A stretch of DNA of 64,000 bases from NCBI RefSeq assembly GCF_002726155.1, contig NZ_PBSH01000005.1, forward strand, positions 85,212-149,211, given 5' to 3'. Below the pieces are notes generated by a model. The model searched no databases and was not told the origin of the DNA. It saw nothing but the letters and a program-made list of their open reading frames with translations. Each line of letters opens with the position of its first letter. Within the stretch, counting starts at the first letter, position 1. Positions 1 through 8,330 of the stretch are shown here, piece after piece. The position numbers and the translations under genes were made by a program. This stretch comes from Alcanivorax sp. Lineage in GTDB: Bacteria; Pseudomonadota; Gammaproteobacteria; Pseudomonadales; Alcanivoracaceae.

Positions 1-1
1 C

Positions 2-1129
2 CCGGCCGGGCTCGGCGGCGCGCTGATCAAAATCCGCAACGGCAATGGTTCCCACCTGGCCACACCTCACGCGGAAGACATGAGTCACATGTGCTTCGGA
101 GAGACGCTGCACTTTCGCCTGCGCAACCTGCTCGGCACCCATCCGCCACTGGACGAGCGACTGTCCGCCATAGGCAGCGACTGGGTGGCCCGTGCCCGCA
201 GCCGCGCCCGGGACACCGGGAGTGGCCCGGCGAGCCCAGCAACGCCAAGGCCTGCTGCGCCACAGGGCGCCGCCGCCTTTGCCGGTGGTAGCAGGGTACC
301 AGAAGACACCAAACCGCCCGTGGCAGCCACACCATCACCCCCCCCTTCACAGCGGGTCGGCACCGTCAGCGAACCGGATATGGGCTATGCCCGCAGCCTC
401 TTGGAGGCGATTCCCGACGACCTTCGGCGCCAGATACGCTCGCCTCAATCAGCGGAAAGCGTGCTGTACGCCTTGATCCTCAGCACCTCGACCAGCGACA
501 CCGAATCACTGCTGGATGCACTGGACGTCAACGACCAACGCCAGGCCCTGATAACACTCAGCGAGACAATCAGGGCACTGGGATCCCGTCTGCGCCTGCC
601 GCTCATTGATCTGGCCCTGCCCGTTCTCAAGCCATTGCCCGCCGATAGCCGTGCCCGCATCCTTTCGCACCTGACGGCACTGATTGAGGTCGATAACCGC
701 TACACCTTTTTCGAATGGGCGCTGGTGGGGCTCGCCCACCAGCAACTGGGCGAGCAATCCGGCAAGAACCGGCGCACCCGTTTCCGCCGCTACGGCGCTC
801 TGGCTGCGGAGCTGCAACTGCTGTTTTCCGTCTTGACCTGGGCCAGCGGCGCTGAAAATGAAGAGGCCCGGACACTGTTTCAGCGTAGTACCCACGGACT
901 ATTGCCCGCCGGCCGCACCTTACTCCCTCTGACTCACTGCGGCAGCCACAAGCTCGGCCATGCCGTGGACCGGCTGGCCGACCTGTCCCCCCTGCTCAAG
1001 GGGCCAGTCATTGATGCCGCCGCCGACCTGGTGCTGGCCGACGGCAAGGTGCAAGTGCAGGAAGCCGAACTACTGCGAACCATCGCCGCCCTGCTCGAGT
1101 GCCCGCTACCACCGCTGTTCGCCAGCTGA
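2..1129 (+). CDS. M48-family metalloprotease, C-terminal part (5' end outside window)
   Basis: The reading frame is open from base 2, so the start and the HExxH zinc site lie upstream of the window. The first visible residues match the end of the M48 peptidase domain: a GGAL helix, then HAEDMSHMCFGE and LLGTHPPLDERLSAI, the conserved THPP motif that closes this domain in HtpX-like membrane proteases. After it comes a Pro/Ala-rich linker of about 70 residues. The final 220 residues are helical and end in an ADGKVQ-x-EAELLR segment resembling TerB-like folds. Such proteins are membrane-bound and take part in envelope quality control; that role is inferred from the family. An internal ATG at base 80 is not the true start. 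Bases 1130-1417 downstream hold no gene that I can support. Confidence 0.75.
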   Translation, partial: PAGLGGALIKIRNGNGSHLATPHAEDMSHMCFGETLHFRLRNLLGTHPPLDERLSAIGSDWVARARSRARDTGSGPASPATPRPAAPQGAAAFAGGSRVPEDTKPPVAATPSPPPSQRVGTVSEPDMGYARSLLEAIPDDLRRQIRSPQSAESVLYALILSTSTSDTESLLDALDVNDQRQALITLSETIRALGSRLRLPLIDLALPVLKPLPADSRARILSHLTALIEVDNRYTFFEWALVGLAHQQLGEQSGKNRRTRFRRYGALAAELQLLFSVLTWASGAENEEARTLFQRSTHGLLPAGRTLLPLTHCGSHKLGHAVDRLADLSPLLKGPVIDAAADLVLADGKVQVQEAELLRTIAALLECPLPPLFAS

Positions 1130-1417
1130 GCCTCGCTGGTCTACAACAGACGCAGGCCATAGCCCATTGCTCCCGATAGCGCCCAACAAGCGCCACCGTC
1201 CGCTGTAATGGTCGGCGAACCGCTCTGTTATGCAAAACACTGAATTGGCTTCAAATTGTCAGTTTTAACTTACAACTATCAGAGCCTCCTCCCTATGCAT
1301 TGGCACAAAAGTACGGGCAGAATACGAACATCTCCGAAACACTGCCGTTGATCGGCATAACTGTGATAGGCGTCACGCTTTCAAGGACGATCAACCTCAT
1401 AGGACGAGGACGAAGCA

Positions 1418-1783
1418 ATGGAATTCAGTAAAGCCAGCACCCGCAATACTTGGGAATTTGTGGCCCACGCCACCGAGCAGGTCCGTAACGGTAGCCTGGA
1501 CCCGGCACTATCCGCCTGGGTCGACGCGCAAGGCTTTGCGCTGGATGAAACTGTCTTTTCTTCTATATGCCGTTTCGATGACGGCATCTACACCGGCACC
1601 CTGGTGGACAATCGCGGCCATGCCTGGGAGTTCTTTGCCGACCTGAACGACCCGCAGAACTGCGACCTCGAAGACGTGACAGACACCCTGGGCCCGAAAT
1701 CCCCGGATCATCCCCAGGCAGATCTGTGCGACAAGGTCACCATGGCGCTGCTGTACCAGCGTGAAAAGCAGCTAGCCGCCTGA
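1418..1783 (+). CDS. Hypothetical protein, 121 aa
   Basis: I do not recognise this family. The protein is small, acidic and soluble, with no signal peptide or membrane segment. It has aromatic-rich beta-like stretches (GIYTGTLVDNRGHAWEFF) and a helical C-terminus. A purine-rich GGACGAGGACGAAG tract lies just before the ATG and can act as ribosome binding site. The gene stands alone: the upstream M48 gene ends about 290 bases before it and the downstream gene is convergent. Codon use looks like that of its neighbours, so it is probably a real native gene of unknown function. Confidence 0.7.
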   Translation: MEFSKASTRNTWEFVAHATEQVRNGSLDPALSAWVDAQGFALDETVFSSICRFDDGIYTGTLVDNRGHAWEFFADLNDPQNCDLEDVTDTLGPKSPDHPQADLCDKVTMALLYQREKQLAA

Positions 1784-1805
1784 CTCAGACTGCCGATTCC
1801 CGGCG

Positions 1806-2855
1806 CTATATGCCGTCGCGCCGAAAAGGCAGCAAAGTCCGCGCTTCGTCCTGATAGCGCTGCACATGCAGCGCCTCTTCCTCACAGAAATCCCCGATCG
1901 CCCGCTGAAACGCCGGTTCGCGCAAATAGTGCATTGACCAGGTAATCACCGGCTCGAAGCCGCGCAGAATCTTGTGCTCACCCTGCACGCCCGGATCAAA
2001 TTCCTGCAACTGCTGCTCAATGGCAAACTCGATGCCCTGGTAGTAGCACATTTCGAAATGCAGACAATCACGCTCCTGCAGGCAGCCCCAGTAACGGCCG
2101 TAAAGCTGGGTATCGTCGAAGAAATACAGGGCCGCCGCGATGGGTGCCTGGGTATTGTCATCCCGGGCCAGCACCATCATCAGCTGCTCTCCTTGCTGTT
2201 CTGCCACCGTCGCAAAAAAGGCCTCGTTCAGATACGGCATCTGCCCGCGCTTGTGATAGGTGCTGGCATAGCAACGGTAGAACAAGGCCCAGTCATCCGG
2301 CTGGATTTCAGCCCCCCGGCGCCGTTCGACCTGGATGCCCTGCTCCTGAATTCGCCGCCGCTCCTTGCGTAGATTCTTGCGTTTGCGGGACTGAAACCGG
2401 GCCAGAAACCCCTCGAAATCGACATAGTTACGATTGAACCAGCGAAAATGGCAGGCCTGACGAGACACCAACGGCAGCTCTGCCAGCGTCTCACGGCTGG
2501 CCTGGTCCGGAAACAGCAGATGCCAGCCGCTGGCCTGCCGCTCTGTCAGTTGCTCATTCACTGCCTGCCAAAGCGCGTCCGGGCTCCAGTCGCCCAGCCA
2601 GCGTGGCCCCACGACCGGCGTGAACGGTACCGAGGTCACCAGTTTGGGGTAATAAGCCAGCCCATGGCGTTGATAGGCGTCCGCCCAGCTGAAATCGAAT
2701 ACGTACTCGCCACGGGAATGATCACGCTCGTACAGGGGCAGCCACGCCCCTTCACGCTCCACATGGCAGGGCGACCAGCCAGTCTCAGGTGTGGTGGCGC
2801 CGCACTGCTGCAACGCCTGAAAAAAAGCCGGGTTCAGGAATGGATATGACGTCAA
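1806..2855 (-). CDS. COG3146 / DUF482 GNAT-like N-acyltransferase
   Basis: The sequence matches the COG3146 family, annotated as peptidogalycan biosynthesis or GNAT-like acyltransferase. Visible hallmarks are YPFLNPAFFQALQQCG and TGWSPCHV at the N-terminus, the basic SRKRKNLRKERRRI helix in the middle, and FEMCYYQGIEFAIE and FDPGVQGEHKILRGF near the end. Two FemAB/GNAT-like lobes are expected. The substrate is unknown. The start is a TTG at 2855 with GGAG spaced 7-8 bases upstream; no in-frame ATG lies nearby. The N-terminus is short for the family, which often has about 20 more residues before the PFL motif. The gene is monocistronic and faces away from the cold-shock gene. Confidence 0.8.
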   Translation of the reverse strand: MTSYPFLNPAFFQALQQCGATTPETGWSPCHVEREGAWLPLYERDHSRGEYVFDFSWADAYQRHGLAYYPKLVTSVPFTPVVGPRWLGDWSPDALWQAVNEQLTERQASGWHLLFPDQASRETLAELPLVSRQACHFRWFNRNYVDFEGFLARFQSRKRKNLRKERRRIQEQGIQVERRRGAEIQPDDWALFYRCYASTYHKRGQMPYLNEAFFATVAEQQGEQLMMVLARDDNTQAPIAAALYFFDDTQLYGRYWGCLQERDCLHFEMCYYQGIEFAIEQQLQEFDPGVQGEHKILRGFEPVITWSMHYLREPAFQRAIGDFCEEEALHVQRYQDEARTLLPFRRDGI

Positions 2856-2867
2856 AATGACTCCAAC

Positions 2868-3068
2868 ATGAGTTTCACCGCCAGCTTGGGTACAATGCCC
2901 GGATTGTGTGGCGCCTGACAGTCATTACCGGCAAGCCCTGCCAACAAAAAGGGCAACGGTAACGGGGGTTTTACCCGGGCACATTAACCGCGCAATACCG
3001 CCTCGTCATCTGGCGGTTTTTATCCTTACTTTTATCACTCATTGCTTAAACAAGGTAACGTCAATTCC
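2868..3068 (+). promoter_or_regulatory. Candidate promoter and structured leader of the cold-shock-domain gene
   Basis: A TACAAT hexamer at 2891-2896 is a plausible -10 box, though the -35 is poor. About 100 bases further on, CCGCC (2998-3002) pairs with GGCGG (3012-3016) and is followed directly by five Ts (3017-3021), a short intrinsic-terminator-like hairpin. It lies about 47 bases before the start codon. If the promoter call is right, the gene has a leader of about 165 bases with a possible attenuator, similar in size to the long regulatory leaders of csp genes. Both elements are predictions by eye. Confidence 0.4.
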
Positions 3069-3677
3069 ATGAATGTCTCTAAATCGCTGACTATTTTTTA
3101 CGTCATCGTCACCCTGTTGCTGGCCATCCCTGGCGCCTGGCTTCTGTTTGCGCCGGAAATGGCCCTGGTGACCATCCACGAAAACCTGGCCATGATTCAG
3201 GTTTCCAACATCCACAGTCAACAAACCGGCCTGGGCCTGTTGCTGGCCGCTGCCGTGAATCTGGTCTGCCTGCTTGGCGGTCGCCAGCGGCTGCCGCTGC
3301 ATGTGGCGGTGTTCTTCTACCTGGCCGGCCTGGTAGCCAGCCATGGCAACACCGTGTTCACCCACCAGGCGTGGCTGTGGATCCCGGTCCTCGCCTACCT
3401 GCTGCCGCTGATTCCCTTCAGCAAGCTGGTGCCAGCCAACCTGCCCCTGCCCTCTTTGCCCGGCAGCAATGGCCAGCAGCGTGGTGAAGTGAAGTGGTTC
3501 AACCCCAACAAGGGCTTCGGCTTCATTCTTACTGACAGCGGCGAAGAGCTATTCGTGCACTTCAAAGCGGTACAGAACGGCGGCCGTCGCAGCCTGCGCA
3601 CCGGCACCAAGGTGCGTTTCGATACCCGCATGTCCGACCGTGGGGAACAGGCCGATAACGTTTATATCGAGCAATAA
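3069..3677 (+). CDS. Four-helix membrane protein with C-terminal cold-shock domain
   Basis: The start at 3069 is preferred over the ATG-like codon at 3042 because AAGGTAA lies about 12 bases upstream. Residues 1-118 contain four hydrophobic helices (about 8-28, 54-72, 78-94, 101-118). A Pro-rich linker (122-136) leads into a full cold-shock domain, residues 138-202, with GEVKWFNPNKGFGFI including RNP1 (KGFGFI, 148-153) and RNP2 (LFVHF, 161-165). The domain binds single-stranded RNA or DNA in known CspA-family proteins. Here it would be tethered to the cytoplasmic face of the inner membrane. The physiological role is unknown to me. It is followed by a heptamer-repeat hairpin before the next gene. 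Confidence 0.85.
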   Translation: MNVSKSLTIFYVIVTLLLAIPGAWLLFAPEMALVTIHENLAMIQVSNIHSQQTGLGLLLAAAVNLVCLLGGRQRLPLHVAVFFYLAGLVASHGNTVFTHQAWLWIPVLAYLLPLIPFSKLVPANLPLPSLPGSNGQQRGEVKWFNPNKGFGFILTDSGEELFVHFKAVQNGGRRSLRTGTKVRFDTRMSDRGEQADNVYIEQ

Positions 3678-3694
3678 AGCAACATAAGTCGCAT

Positions 3695-3740
3695 CACGCG
3701 GCACGCGACAGGCTGCACGCGGCGGCGTGTTGCGTGCCAC
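3695..3740. repeat. Heptamer-repeat array (CACGCNN) forming a hairpin
   Basis: Four 7-bp units of CACGCNN type (third unit CAGGCTG) run from 3695 to 3722 and are followed by the opposite orientation, GCGTGTT GCGTGCC. GGCACGCGACA (3700-3710) pairs with TGTTGCGTGCC (3728-3738) in 10 of 11 positions, leaving a 17-base loop. It lies between the cold-shock gene and the symporter. Confidence 0.75.
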
Positions 3741-3767
3741 CTGATTGCCTGCAGCGGAATAACAATA

Positions 3768-5321
3768 ATGACACTAGCAACGGCTGATTGGGTGGTCCTC
3801 GCCGGCTACCTGTGTGTGGTGCTGGGTATCGGCTTCTACTTTTCCCGCCGTAACACCAACACCGAAGAATATTTTGTTGGCGGTCGCCGCTTCCGTGGCT
3901 GGGTGATCGGCCTGTCTCTGGTGGGCACGTCCATCAGCTCCATCACGTTCCTGGCCTACCCCGCCGACGCCTTCAAGACCGACTGGCTTCGTTATCTCCC
4001 CAACCTGGCCTTGCTACCCGCCATGCTGGTGGCCGCTTTCGTGTTTCTGCCGTTTTTCCGGCGCGGCAATATGACCAGCGCTTACGAATTTCTCGAACAA
4101 CGCTACGGCCCGTCCATTCGTGTGTATGGCGCCGTGGCATTCCTGGTGGCACAACTGGTGCGCCTGGCCATGATTCTGTGGCTGCTGTCGCTGTTGATTC
4201 AGCAGGTCACGGATCTGTCACCGGCCACCGCCATTGTGCTGGGCGGTCTCTTTGTGGGTCTGTACACCGTGATCGGCGGCATCGATGCGGTAATCTGGAC
4301 TGATGTACTGCAGACTGTGATTCTGCTGCTCGGCGGCATTATCTGCCTGTGGGTAATACTGGATGCACTGCCCGGCGGCCTGAATCAGGTCTTCGAGCAG
4401 GCCGGCAATGCCGGCAAATTTGCGCTGGCACCGTGGGAAAACGGCGCACCGGGTGACACCTCCTGGTCGTTCTCCCTGAGCGAAAAAACCGCCACCATGA
4501 TGCTGCTGATCGGGCTGACCAACTGGCTCACCGAATACTCCAGCAACCAGAACACCGTGCAGCGTTATTGCGCCTCCCAATCGACGCTGGAAGCGCGACG
4601 CGGGCTCTGGGTCTACCTGTTCACCGCACTGCCAATCTGGGCATTTTATATGTTGTTGGGCACCGCGCTCTGGGTGTTCTTTCAGGCATACCCGGACCCG
4701 CACGCCAGCGCCATTCTGGCCGGCGACGCCCGGGCGGAAACCCTGATGCCGCATTTCATTACCGGTTACCTGCCCGCCGGCGTAGCCGGGTTGGTGATCG
4801 CCGCAGCCCTGGCGGCAGCCATGAGCTCTCTGGATTCCAGCATCAACTCGATAACCACGGTCAGCGTGGTGGATCTCTATCGACGCCACCTGCGCCCCGG
4901 CCGCGATGATCGCCACTATCTGAAGGTGGCCTGGACTATTGCCATCGCGGTCACCGGACTAATGATTCTCGGCGCGCTGTGGCTCCATCAGGCGGACACG
5001 AAAACGCTGCAGGACACCTCCACCATTCTGGTCTCCCTGCTCGGTGGCGGCATGTTGGGGTTGTATCTACTGGGGTTCTTCAGCAAGAGAGGGAATGCGC
5101 GAGCCGCCTGGTGTGGCATCGGCTGCACACTGGTGTTCACTGGCTGGACAATCCTGACCAATAACCAACTGCTGCCGGAGGCGCTGAGCGCCCCCTTCGA
5201 CCTGTATTACACCGGCCTTATCGGCAACGTATTGATGTTCCTGGTCGGCTACCTGGCGGCGTTGTTCTGGCCCGCCGCCTCAGCAGCACCGTCTGCGCCC
5301 CTGCCTTCCTCCGAAGGCTGA
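3768..5321 (+). CDS. Sodium:solute symporter (SSS family)
   Basis: The 517-residue protein has about 13 hydrophobic helices and the SSS-family signature regions: an N-terminal EEYFVGGRRF turn after helix 1, SLVGTSISSITFLAYPADAF in helix 2, and GLVIAAALAAAMSSLDSSINS containing the conserved MSSLDS stretch. It should import a solute with sodium across the inner membrane. The substrate cannot be read from sequence. The SSS family includes sugar, sialic acid and proline carriers, and the sialidase-like gene lies just downstream on the other strand, which makes a carbohydrate substrate possible. The 3' end overlaps the convergent membrane gene by 73 bases. The start codon ATG follows AATAACAATA with no strong ribosome binding site. 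Confidence 0.88.
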   Translation: MTLATADWVVLAGYLCVVLGIGFYFSRRNTNTEEYFVGGRRFRGWVIGLSLVGTSISSITFLAYPADAFKTDWLRYLPNLALLPAMLVAAFVFLPFFRRGNMTSAYEFLEQRYGPSIRVYGAVAFLVAQLVRLAMILWLLSLLIQQVTDLSPATAIVLGGLFVGLYTVIGGIDAVIWTDVLQTVILLLGGIICLWVILDALPGGLNQVFEQAGNAGKFALAPWENGAPGDTSWSFSLSEKTATMMLLIGLTNWLTEYSSNQNTVQRYCASQSTLEARRGLWVYLFTALPIWAFYMLLGTALWVFFQAYPDPHASAILAGDARAETLMPHFITGYLPAGVAGLVIAAALAAAMSSLDSSINSITTVSVVDLYRRHLRPGRDDRHYLKVAWTIAIAVTGLMILGALWLHQADTKTLQDTSTILVSLLGGGMLGLYLLGFFSKRGNARAAWCGIGCTLVFTGWTILTNNQLLPEALSAPFDLYYTGLIGNVLMFLVGYLAALFWPAASAAPSAPLPSSEG

Positions 5322-5911
5322 ACCGATGACTGCGGCGCGGGCATGGCCCGTGCACGCAGTAATCGATCTCGCAACAGCCAGCCAGCCGCCCAGCACACCA
5401 GCCAGGGGTCGATCAGGTAATCCCACAGGTTGTCACTGGTCAGCAAACCGGCACCAAAGGCGCACTGAGCCGCCACCAGAATCAGGCAGGACGCATAGGC
5501 CCTCGTAATCCAGGCCAGCAGGCCGATCAACAACAGAGCCGTACTAAACTCAAAACTGCCAAAACCCAACGAGTAAGGATCCGCATAGCTGGAGCCCATG
5601 CTCATCGGGTAGAACCACAGCGCCATCAATACCAGCATCAAGCAGGCGGTGCGTAACTCCCGCACGGGTAGCCAGTAATGGCCGGCGACACGGTGCTGAA
5701 TCGCCAGCACCGCCAGCAGGCCGGAAGAAATACTAAAACCCGCCAGATAACTCAGCACCCAGGCCCCCGGCCCCCACGGGTAGGGCAACAGTGACCAGAC
5801 AAAAACCAGAACGGCCAGCACCACACGCCCACGCAAGGACAGCAGGTTGGCGCTGATACGCAACTGCACCGCCACCAGCACCAGTGCACAAATCACCAGA
5901 TCAAGTGACAT
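5249..5911 (-). CDS. Hypothetical six- to seven-helix membrane protein
   Basis: This 220-residue protein is almost entirely hydrophobic, with helices separated by short loops (for example GRVVLAVLVFVWSLLPYPWG and ACLMLVLMALWFYPMSMGSS). It ends in a hydrophilic Ala/Gln-rich tail of about 30 residues. I do not recognise a family. It starts as TAATG, sharing one base with the stop of the sialidase-like gene, so the two are translationally coupled and probably work together. Its last 73 coding bases lie antisense to the end of the symporter. That overlap encodes only the low-complexity tail. Confidence 0.7.
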   Translation of the reverse strand: MSLDLVICALVLVAVQLRISANLLSLRGRVVLAVLVFVWSLLPYPWGPGAWVLSYLAGFSISSGLLAVLAIQHRVAGHYWLPVRELRTACLMLVLMALWFYPMSMGSSYADPYSLGFGSFEFSTALLLIGLLAWITRAYASCLILVAAQCAFGAGLLTSDNLWDYLIDPWLVCWAAGWLLRDRLLRARAMPAPQSSVQPSEEGRGADGAAEAAGQNNAAR

Positions 5912-7212
5912 TATCGAGCTCCCTGTTCTGGTTGTTGTTGCGCCGCGCGCCCCTCCACGGCATCCGCTTTCAGCCAGGCATGGCGGATCGCCGTCTTGTT
6001 CCAGGTGTAGAGCAGGTGCAGGTCCCCGTTGCGGGTACGCACCATGTACGGGTAATCGTACTGAAACTCACACCCTCGGTGGGGTTGGCACTTGTTGGCT
6101 TTTACCCGCTCCAGGAACAGGCGCTGATCTTCAGGGATCGCTTTACCAACAAATTCATCATCAATCAGGTCGGCAAACGCATCCGGTTTCAATGCGTTGC
6201 CCCGCCACTGCTCACGATTATGGAAAAACCAGCGATCTTCCCAATGCTGCCCCGCGTCACGGGTTTCACGAATACACAGGTCATCGCGCTCTTCACGATT
6301 GCAGTTGGTCGCCACCAGCCAATGCCCCGGCCCCATGGCCACACCGCCCACGGCTGAGCTGGGATTGTCCACCGGCGCATATTCCAGCGGTGACCAGCGC
6401 CAGCCACCATCGCTGCTGGAGGACTGATACAAATACCCGTTGTTCGGTTCATTCTCATTGCGCAGGAAAGAGACCGCATGGTTGCTGTCATCCACCAACA
6501 CCAGCGGCTGAATGGCCTTGCGCCCATGTCCGATGCGGGCTTTGCCAAGGATACGGTTATCCCGGTCCAGGCGCAGAATCTCACCGAACTTGCCGATCAT
6601 CTCGTGATACACAGGCAAGCCGATGGAGCCATCGCTGTAATGGATTGGCGGGGTCTTGACCAGCGTGCTGATATTCAGGAACGGGGTCGCCACCAATGTC
6701 GTATCGAAGTCCCAGTTGGCGCCCAGGTCTGATGATTCCATCACCACCAGACGGCTGGCCGCCCAACCACCGAAACTGACGGCCACCACAAATAACCGCA
6801 TGTGGCCATCATCATCCAGCACCGGTACCGCATTGCCGAGTTTACGGATGTGGCGCCCCCAGCCCCGGGAAATTTGTTCGCGGGTGACAGACACCGTCTC
6901 GTCGGACCAGGCACCTGACTCGGGATCAAAGATCGCGGAATTAATGGACACATCCGCCGCCCCTTCACGGGTACCGGCAAACCAGAAAGCCCGCAAACGG
7001 CCGTCGGGCAGTTCCACCATGGAGGCGGCATGCACCATGCTGGTATCCGCATCGGACGCAAACCGGGTTTGCCACTGGGAAGCAGAAGGCACCGGGGCGG
7101 GATCTGCCGCCAGCAACTGCGGGGCCGGCTGCCAGAGCCGAGCCGGGGTGGCCGCAAAATAGCCAGCCACCAAGGCAGCACCGACCAAAAGATGAAACGC
7201 TCGTTTAAGCAT
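5911..7212 (-). CDS. Sialidase-like BNR-repeat protein (COG4692), secreted or anchored
   Basis: An N-terminal hydrophobic segment (residues about 5-22) is a signal peptide or anchor. The body matches the COG4692 predicted-neuraminidase family: LPDGRLRAFWFAGTREG, FLNISTLVKTPPI, GSIGLPVYHEM, GHGRKAIQPLVL and NPSSAVGGVA. Three Asp-box motifs (S/T-x-D-x-G-x-x-W) are visible: SSDLGANW, SSDGGWRW and TRDAGQHW, as expected for a six-bladed sialidase propeller. A true sialidase needs an arginine triad, which I cannot confirm, so glycosidase activity is an inference. It is the first gene of a two-gene unit with the following membrane protein. No strong ribosome binding site precedes the ATG. Confidence 0.8.
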   Translation of the reverse strand: MLKRAFHLLVGAALVAGYFAATPARLWQPAPQLLAADPAPVPSASQWQTRFASDADTSMVHAASMVELPDGRLRAFWFAGTREGAADVSINSAIFDPESGAWSDETVSVTREQISRGWGRHIRKLGNAVPVLDDDGHMRLFVVAVSFGGWAASRLVVMESSDLGANWDFDTTLVATPFLNISTLVKTPPIHYSDGSIGLPVYHEMIGKFGEILRLDRDNRILGKARIGHGRKAIQPLVLVDDSNHAVSFLRNENEPNNGYLYQSSSSDGGWRWSPLEYAPVDNPSSAVGGVAMGPGHWLVATNCNREERDDLCIRETRDAGQHWEDRWFFHNREQWRGNALKPDAFADLIDDEFVGKAIPEDQRLFLERVKANKCQPHRGCEFQYDYPYMVRTRNGDLHLLYTWNKTAIRHAWLKADAVEGRAAQQQPEQGAR

Positions 7213-7396
7213 AGGGAATCGTCACAACAGAAATATGCAAATGCTTGTTATTGAGTACTCAATCAGCGCAAAACGCGCCGGGCGACAGTCTAGCAGCCGT
7301 TCACAAAATTGCCTGCCGTTAATACATATTTGCCGCACCGACTGTCAGTTAGCGCGGAGAAACCACAGGGCAAAGCGGTCAAAATGTGTTCAGCCC

Positions 7397-7402
7397 TATA
7401 AT
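7397..7402 (+). promoter_or_regulatory. -10 box upstream of the START-domain gene
   Basis: A perfect TATAAT hexamer lies 76 bases before the preferred start at 7478. No good -35 hexamer is seen 16-18 bases upstream, so the promoter may be activator-dependent or the match may be chance. It supports a transcript start near 7409, which argues against the longer open frame that begins at 7235. Confidence 0.4.
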
Positions 7403-7477
7403 GATAATGTCATAATGACGTCGCGTTATATGCCCAAACCAATTCCAAGAATAGCGAACAAGGACTCTTCGCCCCCT

Positions 7478-8227
7478 ATGGACAGGCTTCGACCTTTTTG
7501 CCTCAGTTGGCTTCTGCTTGCACTTTCTGCATTGTTCTCTGCCTTTTCCCCGGCATGGTCTGCACCGGCATCCAGCAATGAGGACCCCGACTGGACCCTG
7601 GTGAGTGACCGCAATGACATTCAGGTGTACATGAAACACCGGGATGAATCCCGCTTGAAAACGTTTCGCGGCATCACCCGTTTTACCCTGAACGACGAGT
7701 ACTCCCTGGTCGCCCTGCTCAACGATTACCCCGCGTTCCCCAAGTGGCTTCACTTTGTCGACAGCGCAGAAGAATTCGGCCGCACCAGCCCCCTAGACCG
7801 ACAGCTGCGCTTTACCACCCAGCTGCCCTGGCCTCTGGCCGACCGGGAAGCAGTGCTGCGCGCCAAAGTAACGCAGACCCTGAACACCGAGCAGGAATCG
7901 GTGATGATCACACTGATTAATCAGCCCGATGCCTTACCCCCCAACAATAACTACATCCGCTTCCCGGAAATGACCGGGCTACTGGGCTTTACCCGGCTGG
8001 GTAACCACGAAGTGGAAATGACCTATGAGCTAATTCTGGATCCTGGCGGCTACATCCCTGCCTGGATTGCCAATATTCTGCTCCGCGATGCCCCTTACTT
8101 CACGCTTGAACGCCTTCGCCGCATCGTCAACAAGCCGGAATACCAGAACCATTATTACGACTACATTGATCTGCATGGCCCCGGCCGGCCCGCCGACGCC
8201 AGCCCGCAGGCCGCTCCCGGCCCGTAA
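7478..8227 (+). CDS. Secreted START-domain lipid-binding protein
   Basis: From the ATG at 7478 the protein begins with a clear signal peptide (MDRLRPFCLSWLLLALSALF, cleavage near PAWSA). A START/StAR-related fold of about 200 residues follows: DWTLVSDRNDIQVYMKHRDES, then FRGITRFTLNDEYSLVALLND and TQLPWPLADREAVLRAKV. This pattern is typical of proteobacterial START proteins that bind a lipid or other hydrophobic ligand in the periplasm. The open frame extends 243 bases further upstream, but that part is arginine-rich, has no family match and would mask the signal peptide. An AAGGACT lies about 14 bases before 7478. The next gene is plsC, 103 bases downstream, so a link to lipid metabolism is suggestive only. 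Confidence 0.82.
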   Translation: MDRLRPFCLSWLLLALSALFSAFSPAWSAPASSNEDPDWTLVSDRNDIQVYMKHRDESRLKTFRGITRFTLNDEYSLVALLNDYPAFPKWLHFVDSAEEFGRTSPLDRQLRFTTQLPWPLADREAVLRAKVTQTLNTEQESVMITLINQPDALPPNNNYIRFPEMTGLLGFTRLGNHEVEMTYELILDPGGYIPAWIANILLRDAPYFTLERLRRIVNKPEYQNHYYDYIDLHGPGRPADASPQAAPGP

Positions 8228-8330
8228 AGGAGCATCACCAAAACGTAACAAAGTGCTTATCTGCCTGTCACTTTCGGCCAACCCTCCGCTACCATAGGGG
8301 CTCGTCTGCGCACAATCCGGAGAGCGGCAC

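Noticed and set aside
5847..6659. 270-codon plus-strand frame over the sialidase-like gene
   Set aside because: Arg/His/Pro/Cys-rich shadow of the real minus-strand gene, which has Asp boxes and a signal segment.
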